A DNA stretch of 64,000 nt from Brevibacillus reuszeri (lineage in GTDB: Bacteria > Bacillota > Bacilli > Brevibacillales > Brevibacillaceae). The position numbers were made by a program, and so were the translations under genes. Under the pieces are notes generated by a model. It ran no database searches and had not been told where the DNA came from. It worked only from the letters and a program-made list of their open reading frames with translations. The DNA lies in assembly GCF_001187725.1 (NCBI RefSeq), contig NZ_LGIQ01000007.1, forward strand, positions 193 to 64,192, read 5' to 3'. Positions 17,005-25,873 of this stretch are shown piece after piece. Numbering within the stretch: the first letter of the stretch is position 1; every line of letters begins with the position of its first letter.

Positions 17005-17439
17005 ATGAAGGAATCGGTTCCCATTTTTGTGTATGGCTCGCTGTTGAAAGGTTTTTGGAATTATGAGCATTATATTTTGCCATATGATCCTCGGATCGTT
17101 CCGGCCCAAATAAAAGGCGAATTGTATCATTTGCCGCCGGGTTATCCCGGATTACTTGCAGGTACAAATGACATCAGGGGAGAAATCGTCTATTTTTCTC
17201 CACAGACGTATGAGAAAGCATTGGCGGGCTTGGATGAGCTGGAGGATTTTTACGGGACAGGGGACGCGCGAAATGAGTATGAACGCATCATCTTGCCCGC
17301 ACGACTATTGGACGCAATCGAAAAGGAAGAGAGAGTATACGTCTATCGCTATGTAGATGAGTTGTACATCAAGCAGAGCGGAATCCGCCTAAAAGACGGA
17401 GACTGGCGAAAATATATGCAGGAGCGTCAAGCTGAATAG
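17005..17439 (+). CDS. gamma-glutamylcyclotransferase-like (YtfP/AIG2 fold) protein
   Basis: A 144-residue cytoplasmic protein of the GGCT-like family. It shows the diagnostic N-terminal FVYGSLLKG motif, and an acidic residue in GDARNEYER fits the catalytic Glu position. These enzymes release 5-oxoproline from gamma-glutamyl compounds; the substrate here is unknown. It is divergent from pyc across an A/T-rich spacer. ATG 17005 has GGAG 9 nt upstream; ATG 16990 has none. Confidence 0.8.
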   Translation: MKESVPIFVYGSLLKGFWNYEHYILPYDPRIVPAQIKGELYHLPPGYPGLLAGTNDIRGEIVYFSPQTYEKALAGLDELEDFYGTGDARNEYERIILPARLLDAIEKEERVYVYRYVDELYIKQSGIRLKDGDWRKYMQERQAE

Positions 17440-17486
17440 GCAGAGCGGCTTTTGCCAAAACTGGTAGGGAAAGGAGGGGCCCTGCC

Positions 17487-18020
17487 ATGGAAATAAACAA
17501 TGGAGCTCCAGCTCAAATTTGGCGCATGTTGATTCCGGAGAGCTACTGGATGTACCCGGATGAAGTGCCTGAAGACGAACTGATTTTTCATTATCGAGAC
17601 CATATTTACTTTGTGAACAATGATGGTTCTGTTTTGGCGATGCCAAAACCGGCCTGCTTTGATCTCTTGGATTTGGGCACCATTCTGGAGTATTTGGCTA
17701 CTTCTGATGATACGATTGATTTTGATGATGAGGGAGAATTCGATTTTGGATTTGTCCTGAAGCAGATGGGCTATATCGTTCCTGTAAAAGAAAAGCGGGC
17801 AAAGGCGACGTATCAAATTGAAATCATCAATACGGCACTGCCCAAGGCAAATGGATCTCGCTACGAATTAAAAAATGTCCATTTTGTTTTTGCACTTTAT
17901 CACGCTCTGATGCGCTGCCATGAGCTCAATCAAAAAACAGATTGGGAATATGAGCATGAAGTGGTGCGGATTGTCAAAGTAGAAGCGAGCACGACTGGAA
18001 AAGTGCAAGTGAATCTGTAA
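17487..18020 (+). CDS. uncharacterised acidic protein
   Basis: A 177-residue soluble protein I cannot assign. It has an aromatic-rich N-terminal half (ESYWMYPDEVPEDELIFHY) and an acidic middle stretch (DDTIDFDDEGEFDF), with no signal or membrane segment. It starts 47 bp after the cyclotransferase gene with an AAAGGAGG site, so the two are probably co-transcribed. The family is unknown. Confidence 0.75.
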   Translation: MEINNGAPAQIWRMLIPESYWMYPDEVPEDELIFHYRDHIYFVNNDGSVLAMPKPACFDLLDLGTILEYLATSDDTIDFDDEGEFDFGFVLKQMGYIVPVKEKRAKATYQIEIINTALPKANGSRYELKNVHFVFALYHALMRCHELNQKTDWEYEHEVVRIVKVEASTTGKVQVNL

Positions 18021-18106
18021 TTTCTACTATTGGCATAGTGAAAAAAAGTGAATGATAGGGTATGATAAACAAGTACATATGATTGATTGGTGAGGAGGAA
18101 GAAATC

Positions 18107-18628
18107 ATGACAACAGCTGTAGAGCGCCAAGGCGCATTTGCATTCAAAGGAGCACCCGTTACACTGCTCGGTCCTGAAATCAAAGTAGGGGATACTGCTC
18201 CTGATTTCACAGTAGTAGGTGGCGATCTGTCTCCTGTAACTCTGCAAGATTCCAAAGGTACTGTGCGCATCATCTCCGTCATTCCGTCTATCGACACTGG
18301 TGTATGCGATGCACAAACTCGTCGTTTTAATGAAGAAGCTGCGAAACTGGAAGGCGTAACAATCCTGACTGTTTCCGTAGACCTGCCATTCGCACAAAAC
18401 CGTTGGTGCGGCGCTGCTGGTATCGATAAAGTAAAAACAGTGTCTGACCACAAAGACCTGTCCTTCGGTACAGCATACGGCGTAGCAATCAAAGAATACC
18501 GCTTGCTGTCCCGTGCTGTTTTCGTTGTAGATGCAAACGACAAAGTAGTTCACGCTGAGTACGTGGCTGCTGCTGGTGAGCATCCTAACTACGAAGCTGC
18601 TATCGCTGCTGCACAAGCTGCGAAGTAA
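18107..18628 (+). CDS. tpx: thiol peroxidase, atypical 2-Cys peroxiredoxin
   Basis: A 173-residue Tpx that reduces peroxides through thioredoxin. The peroxidatic Cys is C67 in SIDTGVCDAQTRRF and the resolving Cys is C101 in NRWCGAAG, the normal 34-residue spacing. ATG 18107 has GAGGAGGAAG at the right distance. The codon use is noticeably biased (GTA, GCT, AAC, CGT), as in highly expressed genes. A strong terminator follows. Confidence 0.96.
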   Translation: MTTAVERQGAFAFKGAPVTLLGPEIKVGDTAPDFTVVGGDLSPVTLQDSKGTVRIISVIPSIDTGVCDAQTRRFNEEAAKLEGVTILTVSVDLPFAQNRWCGAAGIDKVKTVSDHKDLSFGTAYGVAIKEYRLLSRAVFVVDANDKVVHAEYVAAAGEHPNYEAAIAAAQAAK

Positions 18629-18654
18629 GCACTCCTTTAGTAAACAAGCGAAGT

Positions 18655-18696
18655 AAAACCTCTTTTCGTGCAAAATCGCGAAAAGAGGTTTTTTTA
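18655..18696 (+). terminator. terminator of tpx
   Basis: AACCTCTTTTCG pairs with CGAAAAGAGGTT and runs into a T-tract. Confidence 0.93.
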
Positions 18697-18712
18697 TTTG
18701 GGGAAAAGTCCC

Positions 18713-18770
18713 TTGACATAAATATAACCGGTGGTTATATTGTAACCACCGGTTACTAACCGCTGGTTAC
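18713..18770 (+). promoter_or_regulatory. autoregulated TetR promoter with three operators
   Basis: A -35 TTGACA (18713-18718), 17 bp, and a -10 TATATT (18736-18741). Three copies of the palindrome TAACC-N3-GGTTA lie at 18725-18737, 18743-18755 and 18757-18769: the first overlaps the spacer and -10, the others the start site. Such palindromes directly before a tetR gene indicate self-repression. Confidence 0.85.
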
Positions 18771-18806
18771 AAAATATTAAACGTTGGAAATAAGGAGTGC
18801 ACACTT

Positions 18807-19448
18807 ATGTCAAGCAAGCAGGAGATGAGGTCGGAAGAAACCAAGCGCGCCATTTTGACGGCTGCGGGTGAGCTTTTTTCCAAAAGAGGCTATGACACGG
18901 TATCCATCAGGGAGATCGCAAAGGCCGCGGGGTGTTCCCATACGACTTTGTATATTTACTTTAAAGATAAGGAAGCACTGCTGCATCAGCTATCGGAGGG
19001 ACCGTTGCAGGGATTGTCAGAACAGATGGACAGCATGCTGCAGGACCACTCGCTGGCTCCCGAAGACCGCTTACGTCAAATCAGTCTGCTGTTCATTCGG
19101 TTTGCGCTAGCCAATCGTACCATGTACACGCTATTTTTCATGACCAAGGCTACACGAATTGACGTGGACACTTCTGAGAGTCAGCTTCAAAAGCTGCGGA
19201 ACCATTTGTTTGATCTGTTTAGAAGGGCAGTGTTGAATTGCTTACCTGCTGAGGGGAATCAAGACGATTTACTCGCCTATGCGCGCATCTATTTTTATAC
19301 ATTGCAAGGCATTGTGGGTACGTACACACAGTCCGAGGAAACACTGGAGGAACTCATGGAAAGACTGACCTCTACGTTTGAGCTGACAGTAGACGTCATG
19401 CTGCTTGGAATGGTACAACATGCGAATAAAGGGGAGGACTTAAAATGA
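18807..19448 (+). CDS. TetR/AcrR family transcriptional repressor
   Basis: A 213-residue regulator with an N-terminal helix-turn-helix (about 13-58; ILTAAGELFSKRGYDTVSI... and HTTLYIYFKDKEAL) and a helical ligand-binding C-terminal domain. It overlaps the metallo-hydrolase gene by 4 bp (ATGA), so both come from the same operator-covered promoter. The likely role is sensing a small molecule that the partner enzyme acts on; this is inference. Confidence 0.9.
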   Translation: MSSKQEMRSEETKRAILTAAGELFSKRGYDTVSIREIAKAAGCSHTTLYIYFKDKEALLHQLSEGPLQGLSEQMDSMLQDHSLAPEDRLRQISLLFIRFALANRTMYTLFFMTKATRIDVDTSESQLQKLRNHLFDLFRRAVLNCLPAEGNQDDLLAYARIYFYTLQGIVGTYTQSEETLEELMERLTSTFELTVDVMLLGMVQHANKGEDLK

Positions 19449-20128
19449 AAGTAGAACAAGTTTCGGAGCATATTTGGAGTATTCGTTCGTGGTTGATGAT
19501 TCCGTTTCGAGTATGGGTAGTTGTGGAAGCGGACGGTGTGACGCTTGTGGATGCAGGTATGCCTTTTATGGCAAAGGGGATTCTTAGATTTATTGAAGAG
19601 CTCGGTGCTGGTCCCTTAAAGCGAATTGTATTGACGCACGGCCATTCCGACCATGTAGGAGCTATTCAAAAAATTAGGGAGAAGAATCCCGTTCCGTTAT
19701 TTGCTCATCGAATCGAGATTCCATATATGGTAGGAGAACAGCTGTACCCAAGACGAAAGAAGCTAGAAAAAAACGTGCAGGCAGGTTTAGCACAGCCACT
19801 GGCTGAAACCGAGGAAGACGGACTTGCTGTGATTGGAGGATTGCGTCCTTATCTCACGCCGGGTCATTCTCCGGGGCATGTCGTCTATTATCACGAGCAG
19901 GATCAAGTGCTGCTCGCAGGAGATCTGTTTACGTCGAAAAAGGAAAAGCTTCACCGTCCGATGCCGATGTTTACCGCAGATATGGCAGAAGCGTTGAGAA
20001 GCAGCCAGATTGTTCGCGAGTTACGCCCAGTACATCTTGAGGTATGCCATGGCAAGCCGGTAAAAAATCCAGCAGAGCAGCTGGATGCATATCTTACGGA
20101 TACTTCAGCTGCCCTCTCTTCCAGCTAG
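19445..20128 (+). CDS. MBL-fold metallo-hydrolase
   Basis: A 227-residue metallo-beta-lactamase-fold enzyme with the zinc site THGHSDHVG (about 61-69), a further ligand in TPGHSPGHVVYY and the bridging Asp in LLAGDLFTS. It has no signal peptide and is cytoplasmic. The substrate is unknown; the family covers lactonases, thioesterases and glyoxalase II-like enzymes. It is cotranscribed with and presumably regulated by the overlapping TetR gene. Confidence 0.88.
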   Translation: MKVEQVSEHIWSIRSWLMIPFRVWVVVEADGVTLVDAGMPFMAKGILRFIEELGAGPLKRIVLTHGHSDHVGAIQKIREKNPVPLFAHRIEIPYMVGEQLYPRRKKLEKNVQAGLAQPLAETEEDGLAVIGGLRPYLTPGHSPGHVVYYHEQDQVLLAGDLFTSKKEKLHRPMPMFTADMAEALRSSQIVRELRPVHLEVCHGKPVKNPAEQLDAYLTDTSAALSSS

Positions 20129-20165
20129 TACTTGGCAGTCATCGTAAGGAACACGTCATGGCAAT

Positions 20166-20708
20166 CTATACCTCAGAAGGACCGCCTAGCTTTTTGCTCA
20201 TCAGCACGCTTCTGTAGTTCGTCTCGTTCCATTGGACGTAATCTACGTAGCGGTAGCCTCTAGCGGAATAATAACGGATCAGGTGATGAGCACCTTCTGC
20301 GGTATCAAGCGCCAGCTCGACCGCTCCATCTTGAACAGCCAGCTCCTCGACCCGGTGGATCAGCAGGTCACCGATACCTCGTTTGCGATGCAAAGGATCG
20401 ACAGCAAATTGACCGAATTTCGCCACGTGAGACTGCTCATACCACGGCGTTCCTTTGGCAGACGCTGGTGAATAATACATGATCGTAGCGACCAGCTTTC
20501 CATCCAGCAAACCGACCAGACATTGACCGTTCTGCATCCTTTTGCGAGTCATGGCAGCATCTTGATAGGAAGCAACAAAGCGAAGGCCCATGTCGGCCAA
20601 CGTTTTGTAAGAAATATTTAGTAAATGGGTCAATTCTTCAATTGAATCGTTTTCAGGCTGATAGGGGCGAATGCTTATTTTGTTTTGGAGATGACCAGCA
20701 TCTGACAT
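20166..20708 (-). CDS. GNAT family N-acetyltransferase
   Basis: A 180-residue acetyltransferase. Motif A of the acetyl-CoA site is visible as FAVDPLHRKRGIGDLL, followed by AVQDGAVELALDTAE and YYSARGYRYV. The acceptor is unknown. The start at 20708 follows GGAG with 9-nt spacing; upstream in-frame ATG codons lack a site. Confidence 0.85.
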   Translation of the reverse strand: MSDAGHLQNKISIRPYQPENDSIEELTHLLNISYKTLADMGLRFVASYQDAAMTRKRMQNGQCLVGLLDGKLVATIMYYSPASAKGTPWYEQSHVAKFGQFAVDPLHRKRGIGDLLIHRVEELAVQDGAVELALDTAEGAHHLIRYYSARGYRYVDYVQWNETNYRSVLMSKKLGGPSEV

Positions 20709-20825
20709 GTTTCGCAGCTCCTTTTTCATCCGTTCATTTCTGTAAATTCTGATAGTATAGCACAAAATGTCGAAGCCGGATGAAACGTAATGGCTTTTTT
20801 TTCGTCTTACTAGAGAGGTGATTGG

Positions 20826-21323
20826 ATGAAAAAGGTAGGAATCGCTGCCCAGCTTTATCTGACAGCAGTATTACTTTTAACAGGTTGCCAGAATAGCTTC
20901 TTCAATCAAGCCAAATCACAGGAGCTCGCCCAACCACCAGAGCCTAATATTGCCTGGAAGGGAAAGTCAGCTACGACTGTGCCAACATCATCCTGCTGGC
21001 AGTATGAAAATGAAGGGCATTGCATTGATAAAGCCGCACCTCCTGAGATTATCGGTGAGATAAAGCCTAAGCCGCTACAAGTAAATCCTGGCGCCGTTCT
21101 GTCTGTGACTTTTACGGCACCACCTGAAGAAAATTCATTACGGGTGACCCAGTGGATCGGTACGAAGCAGATTGAGCAGCTGCTGGAGAATGGGAATCAG
21201 TGGAAGGCTCCCGATCAGCCAGGATGGTATTTGTTTGACGTTCGCGGCCAATGGTCACAAGGAGATGCTGGACACGCATTTGTCATTGAGGTTAGAGACA
21301 CATTGCGTATGTCGCCCCTGTAA
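20826..21323 (+). CDS. uncharacterised lipoprotein
   Basis: A 165-residue lipoprotein: a signal peptide ending in the lipobox LLTGC (lipidated Cys about residue 21), then a Pro-rich stretch and a beta-rich domain with two further Cys (SSCWQYENEGHC). It is expected on the outer face of the membrane. The function is unknown. RBS GAGAGGTGA. Confidence 0.82.
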   Translation: MKKVGIAAQLYLTAVLLLTGCQNSFFNQAKSQELAQPPEPNIAWKGKSATTVPTSSCWQYENEGHCIDKAAPPEIIGEIKPKPLQVNPGAVLSVTFTAPPEENSLRVTQWIGTKQIEQLLENGNQWKAPDQPGWYLFDVRGQWSQGDAGHAFVIEVRDTLRMSPL

Positions 21324-21373
21324 AGCTCTTTTTGGTATACTGATCGTGAGGGATGACCAAAAGGAGAGACAGC

Positions 21374-22288
21374 ATGCTAGAAGAGTTAATTCGTTTTACT
21401 GCCGATGAGTCGGATGAAGGTCATACCGTACGGGACGTTTTGCAAAAACGTTACGGGGTATCTCGTCGCTTGCTCATTCGGGCTAAATTTAAAGGAAGAA
21501 TTACACGGAATGACCTGCTCGTTTTCGTAAACGAAAAGCTGCATGTAGGCGACGAAATTGTTGTCATGGTCCAAGAGGATGCGGAAGAGACGGTAGCACC
21601 TGAGGAGATGCCGCTCGAAATTCGTTATGAGGACGATGATTTGATGGTCATTACAAAGCCGGCAGGGCTTGTCATTCATCCTACCGGGAACCACGCAGGC
21701 GGTACTCTGGCAAATGGTGTAATTGCTTATTGGAAAAGTCGCGGGGAGCATCGGAGATTTCGGGCAGTTAACCGTTTGGATAAAGATACATCAGGCCTTT
21801 TGATAGTAGCAAAAAATCAGTGGGCACATGAGCAGTTTAGCAGAATGCAGCAGGATAGAGAATTGCACCGCACCTATCATGCGATTGCAGAAGGCGAATT
21901 TGAGACGGATGAGGGCACATTAGACGGACCGATCGGCCTTGCCGAGGATTCCTTTATTACGAGACAGGTGCGCCCGGATGGACAACCGGCGCTTACCTAT
22001 TATCGGGTGCTGGTTCGAGGGAATGGTATGACTCACCTGGAGGTAAAGCTCGGTACAGGACGTACTCACCAAATTCGGGTGCACATGAGTCATCTTGGAC
22101 ATCCGCTTGCTGGTGATGATCTGTACGGTGGGGGAAGAACGTACATCGGTAGGCAGGCACTGCACGCCGTGCGACTCTGCTTTGCTCATCCCCGAGGTGG
22201 AGAGTTGATGGATTTCACAGAGCCAATGCCAGCGGATATGCAGGAGTTGGCGAGCCGGTTTTTTGGAAACGAAAAGAGCGGGAAATGA
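21374..22288 (+). CDS. RluA family 23S rRNA/tRNA pseudouridine synthase
   Basis: A 304-residue pseudouridine synthase with an N-terminal S4-like RNA-binding part (VRDVLQKRYGVSRRLL) and the catalytic motif NRLDKDTSGLL (catalytic Asp). The substrate-binding motif LGTGRTHQIRVHMSHLGHPLAGD is also intact. It resembles RluD/YhcT/YlyB, but the modified site cannot be told. ATG 21374 has AAGGAGAGA upstream. Confidence 0.92.
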   Translation: MLEELIRFTADESDEGHTVRDVLQKRYGVSRRLLIRAKFKGRITRNDLLVFVNEKLHVGDEIVVMVQEDAEETVAPEEMPLEIRYEDDDLMVITKPAGLVIHPTGNHAGGTLANGVIAYWKSRGEHRRFRAVNRLDKDTSGLLIVAKNQWAHEQFSRMQQDRELHRTYHAIAEGEFETDEGTLDGPIGLAEDSFITRQVRPDGQPALTYYRVLVRGNGMTHLEVKLGTGRTHQIRVHMSHLGHPLAGDDLYGGGRTYIGRQALHAVRLCFAHPRGGELMDFTEPMPADMQELASRFFGNEKSGK

Positions 22289-22580
22289 TGTAGGCGAAAA
22301 ATTTCGTCATTTTCCACTGGAAAGTTGAAAGCGGTTTCGGTATGATGGAAGCAGGAAATGAAAAACAAGAAACAGTGGAAACACTGGGACGACAGCTGGT
22401 TGTCTGCGGGGGAAATCCCGCAAAGATTTTTTTCATTAGCAGACAAAGCCCAGCTTGCGCCTGATGCATGTTTCGGAACGTTTGACAATGGGGGACCCCG
22501 TTTATTTGTCATGCAACCGATTCGGCTTGGGGGTGAGCTGGGTTTTTTGTTGACTGGAAAAGACGAAGGAGGAGAGAAGC
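22289..22580 (+). other. gap before homogentisate dioxygenase
   Basis: About 290 bp without a firm gene. An open frame from ATG 22358 runs 120 codons, but it overlaps the dioxygenase start by 140 bp in another frame, has a poor ribosome-binding site and no recognisable domain. A G-rich/T-rich segment around 22528-22552 looks hairpin-like, but no T-box or other riboswitch signature is present. Confidence 0.3.
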
Positions 22581-23741
22581 ATGGCCTTTTATCATCGGAT
22601 GGGCGAAGTTCCTCAGAAACGACACACGACCTTTTACAAGCCAAACGGAGCATTGTATCGGGAACAAGTGATGGGGACAAAAGGGTTTTCCGGGATTCAG
22701 TCGATCTTGTATCATCATAATCCACCTACACAGGTTCGAGAAACGCGGAAATACGCCGATGTTCAGCTAGAATACGTGGAGCAAGTCGATTTGAAGCACC
22801 AGCATTTTCAAACATTCAATCTGGAGCCAGGCGGGGACCCGATCTTTGGCAGAAAGTACCTGATGGGCAACAGTGATGTCGTGATGGGCGTGTGCGCTCC
22901 GACAGAGCCGATGGATTATTTTTATCGCAATGCAGATGGGGATGAAGTAGTATTCGTTCATCAAGGAGAAGGAGAGCTGCAAACGATTTTCGGGACACTC
23001 ACTTACAAGCCAGGTGATTATCTAGTCATTCCGATCGGGACGACCTATAGAATCGTGCCATCCACCCAGAGTCGGTTTCTCGTGATTGAGTCACAAAATG
23101 AAATCGTTCCTCCCAAGCGCTATCGCAACGAACACGGACAATTGCTCGAACATTCACCTTTTTGCGAACGGGATATTCGCTTGCCGGAAAAGCTGGAGAC
23201 CCACGTAGAAAGCGGTGATTTCGAGGTTCGCGTAAAGCGGCAGTCGGTTGTGTACAGCTACTTTTTTGATTTTCACCCATTTGATGTCGTTGGCTGGGAC
23301 GGATATTTGTATCCATATGCGCTCAGCATTCATGATTTTGAGCCAATCACAGGACGCATTCACCAGCCGCCTCCTGTTCATCAGACCTTTGCAGGCCAAA
23401 ATTTTGTGATTTGCTCCTTTGTTCCACGGATGTACGATTATCATCCAGATGCGATACCAGCTCCGTATTATCATAGCAATGTAGAGAGTGATGAAGTGTT
23501 ATACTACGTGGATGGCAATTTTATGAGCCGCAAAGGGGTATACGAAGGCTCGATTACGCTGCATCCAATGGGGATTCCCCATGGACCGCATCCAGGAAAA
23601 GTGGAAGCAAGCATCGGCAAAAAAGAAACGAAGGAGCTGGCAGTTATGCTCGATACGTTCCAGCCACTTCGCGTCACGCGCGAGGCGCTGCCCATTGAGG
23701 ATGGAGCGTACATGTCGAGCTGGATGCCACCGCGTGACTAA
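22581..23741 (+). CDS. hmgA: homogentisate 1,2-dioxygenase
   Basis: A 386-residue cupin-fold non-haem iron enzyme that opens the ring of homogentisate to maleylacetoacetate in tyrosine and phenylalanine breakdown. The family C-terminal motif MGIPHGPHPGKVEAS, with iron and substrate His residues, is present, and the N-terminal MAFYHRMGEVPQKRH matches short Bacillus forms. RBS GAAGGAGGAGAG. The other pathway steps are not in the window; the next gene is a flavin reductase-like protein. Confidence 0.92.
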   Translation: MAFYHRMGEVPQKRHTTFYKPNGALYREQVMGTKGFSGIQSILYHHNPPTQVRETRKYADVQLEYVEQVDLKHQHFQTFNLEPGGDPIFGRKYLMGNSDVVMGVCAPTEPMDYFYRNADGDEVVFVHQGEGELQTIFGTLTYKPGDYLVIPIGTTYRIVPSTQSRFLVIESQNEIVPPKRYRNEHGQLLEHSPFCERDIRLPEKLETHVESGDFEVRVKRQSVVYSYFFDFHPFDVVGWDGYLYPYALSIHDFEPITGRIHQPPPVHQTFAGQNFVICSFVPRMYDYHPDAIPAPYYHSNVESDEVLYYVDGNFMSRKGVYEGSITLHPMGIPHGPHPGKVEASIGKKETKELAVMLDTFQPLRVTREALPIEDGAYMSSWMPPRD

Positions 23742-23753
23742 AGGAGAGGGAGA

Positions 23754-24386
23754 TTGGCAATGGAAATATCTATTCATGAAATCGATCGTCAGGATAAATA
23801 CAAGCTGCTCATCGGATGCATCATTCCGAGACCGATTGCATGGGTAACAACAGTCGGCAGTGATGGTGTCGTGAACGCTGCGCCATTCAGCTACTTTAAC
23901 GTGGCGAGCATTGAGCCCATGATGGTTTCAATTGCGGTCATGCGCAAGCCAGGGAGTCAAATGAAGGATACGGCCAGAAATATTCAGCAGACAAAGGAAT
24001 TTGTCGTCAACATGGTCGATGTCCACAATGTAGACGTGATGAATCAAACCTCTGCCGATTATCCGTCAGCTGTTAGTGAAGTCGAGTCGTTAGGACTTGA
24101 GCAGGTGCCGGCAGCACTGGTCAAAGCACCGCGGCTTGCTGCGTCACGGATCCATTTTGAGTGTAAATTGCATCAGATTGTCGAGCTCGGTTCTCCAGTG
24201 ACCAGTGACTTGATCCTGGGCGAGGTCGTTCATGTGCATGTGGCGGATGAATTGTATCATGCGGGGAGAATAGACCCCAAAGCATTTGCGCCAGTTAGCA
24301 GGCTGGCCGGGCATACGTATGCGGAATTGGGCGAGCTGTTCGATCGCCCTCGTCCTGTCTATTCGCCTGAGTCTGAGCAAAAGTAG
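23754..24386 (+). CDS. flavin reductase-like (FMN-binding split barrel) protein
   Basis: A 210-residue protein of the flavin reductase / DIM6 family. It has the FMN-binding stretch IIPRPIAWVTTVGSDGVVNAAPFSYFN and ends with a short tail. It starts 12 bp after hmgA and is clearly cotranscribed; this pairing suggests it supplies a flavin step or acts on an aromatic intermediate, but that is inference. The start is TTG 23754 (better spaced from AAGGAG) or ATG 23760. Confidence 0.85.
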   Translation: MAMEISIHEIDRQDKYKLLIGCIIPRPIAWVTTVGSDGVVNAAPFSYFNVASIEPMMVSIAVMRKPGSQMKDTARNIQQTKEFVVNMVDVHNVDVMNQTSADYPSAVSEVESLGLEQVPAALVKAPRLAASRIHFECKLHQIVELGSPVTSDLILGEVVHVHVADELYHAGRIDPKAFAPVSRLAGHTYAELGELFDRPRPVYSPESEQK

Positions 24387-24402
24387 TTGGTACTCACGAT
24401 GA

Positions 24403-24440
24403 TAAAAAGACCGTTCCCGAATTGCTGGAGCGGTCTTTTT
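24403..24440. terminator. bidirectional terminator after the hmgA operon
   Basis: AAAAAGACCGTTCC pairs with GGAGCGGTCTTTTT (one mismatch), with A-run and T-run on both sides; it also suits the convergent lipoprotein gene. Confidence 0.9.
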
Positions 24441-24458
24441 GGCTGTGAAGCGAAGCTT

Positions 24459-24701
24459 TTACTCCAAGCCGGGGTAACGAGAAACGGCATCTGGTCTGAT
24501 CCAGCGATCGTATTCCCCCGATATGCTCGCATTGACAGGAGGACCATACGGAGTGGCGTTTGGCTCCATGCCTTGGGGATGCACTACATTTTGCTGATAG
24601 TAAAAATTACGATCACTTTGAATGAATGAACGGTCTGTCTGGTTGTCAGGAGTACAACCTGCCAAGAGCCAAACGGCTACAACAAGAAGCAGCGGCATCA
24701 T
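24459..24701 (-). CDS. small lipoprotein
   Basis: An 80-residue predicted lipoprotein with signal peptide and lipobox WLLAGC (Cys at about 16). The mature part is hydrophilic and rich in Asn, Gln, Pro and Tyr. Function unknown. The gene is convergent with the flavin reductase gene and preceded by GAGAGGTGA. Confidence 0.7.
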   Translation of the reverse strand: MMPLLLVVAVWLLAGCTPDNQTDRSFIQSDRNFYYQQNVVHPQGMEPNATPYGPPVNASISGEYDRWIRPDAVSRYPGLE

Positions 24702-24872
24702 TGATCACCTCTCTCTGGTAGCGTGAACCTGTTCCGGCTGTTTCATGCAAGCTTGACCAATATCCGTCCAGGGACGGAGGAGAAATCCCTCTGCGGACCA
24801 TTTTGCCTTACTCGCCCAAAGGGTATCCTGTAGATACAAGGAAAACGGATACTGTAGAGAGGACGGAATGCT

Positions 24873-25223
24873 ATGATGGAAAGACGATTATATCGCTCAC
24901 GACAAGATAAAAAGCTATTTGGGGTCTGTGGTGGGATTGCTCACTTTCTCGGAATTGATTCTACATTGGTTCGGCTGGGAGTTGTCGTATTAACGGTAAC
25001 GACGGGAATACCGATTTTGATCTATATCCTGTTGGCCATGATCATGCCGAAGGAGCCACAATCTGTTTTTGGGTCAGACAGCTATGAGATGTACAATTCT
25101 CCCTACCACTCTGGCACGCGGATGAATGATCTGGATACTGAGATTGATCGCCTGGAAAAGCGCGCGCTGGTGCAGGAAGTCTATCGCCTGCGAGAGGAAT
25201 TGGGTAAATATAAAGGGATATAA
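24873..25223 (+). CDS. PspC domain membrane protein
   Basis: A 116-residue protein with an N-terminal PspC domain (LYRSRQDKKLFGVCGGIAHFLGID, then one or two membrane helices to about residue 62). The C-terminal 50 residues contain a short coiled coil. PspC proteins sense or respond to envelope stress; here it is a stand-alone gene. Start ATG 24873 or ATG 24876 behind AGAGGACGG. Confidence 0.85.
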   Translation: MMERRLYRSRQDKKLFGVCGGIAHFLGIDSTLVRLGVVVLTVTTGIPILIYILLAMIMPKEPQSVFGSDSYEMYNSPYHSGTRMNDLDTEIDRLEKRALVQEVYRLREELGKYKGI

Positions 25224-25316
25224 CAAAACAGTCATGACCGTTTTCCGCTCTCATCGGGGGAGAAAAGTGTTTGACGGCAAACGATCACATTCACTTTTAT
25301 GAAACGCTTTTCACAG

Positions 25317-25358
25317 AAAAAGGAGACTTTGGACCTTCAGGGGACGAGTCTCTTTTTT
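25317..25358 (+). terminator. terminator after the PspC gene
   Basis: AAAGGAGACT pairs with AGTCTCTTTT (one mismatch), followed by T residues. It is 95 bp past the PspC stop. Confidence 0.7.
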
Positions 25359-25458
25359 TGCGGTGAAATTAGGGTATTTTGACTCAAAAAGATTGGTAAC
25401 TATTGGCGCTTTCCGCATAACATGTAAGGTGGATAACGTACATAGGGAGGGAAAAGCA

Positions 25459-25635
25459 GTGTATGTAGGCGTTTTTGATCTGAATCAGCGTTTAGAGCAG
25501 ACCCGTAAAGTTTTGCGGGAAAAGCAGCATCTGAAAAAGCTGATTGAAGAAGATATCAAAGAGCTGGAAAAAGACGTACAGGATCTCGAAGCAATGACGG
25601 ACAAAAGCAAATACGCAACAAGCGTACAACGGTAA
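25459..25635 (+). CDS. small coiled-coil protein
   Basis: A 58-residue highly charged protein, almost wholly helical: LEQTRKVLREKQHLKKLIEEDIKELEKDVQDLE has a clear heptad pattern. No family recognised. GTG 25459 is 8 nt after AGGGAGGG; a longer frame reaching back to 25363 overlaps the previous terminator and is rejected. A terminator closes the gene. Confidence 0.65.
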   Translation: MYVGVFDLNQRLEQTRKVLREKQHLKKLIEEDIKELEKDVQDLEAMTDKSKYATSVQR

Positions 25636-25646
25636 ATAGATTCAAG

Positions 25647-25688
25647 AAAAGTGGCGGCTGCGAGATCGTGCAGACGGGCCACTTTTTT
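25647..25688 (+). terminator. terminator of the coiled-coil gene
   Basis: AAAAGTGGC pairs with GCCACTTTT, followed by a T-run. Confidence 0.9.
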
Positions 25689-25873
25689 CTATTTTATAGG
25701 AGGTGTACCGAAGCAGCTCCATGAATTTGGGTAAGGCCAGAAAATAAGCCACAAAATCCGTCACGCAGCAAAAACACTCCGTCTTTAGGTGGTCACGAGT
25801 GAGCTGATTTCTTTACGATAAAAAGTGAGCGAGTATCTACATGAGATAGAGACGAAGGGAGAAAGATACGACA

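Noticed and set aside
22358-22720. A 120-codon frame before and into hmgA
   Set aside because: It overlaps the well-supported hmgA start by 140 bp, has a weak ribosome-binding site and no domain; kept only as a note.
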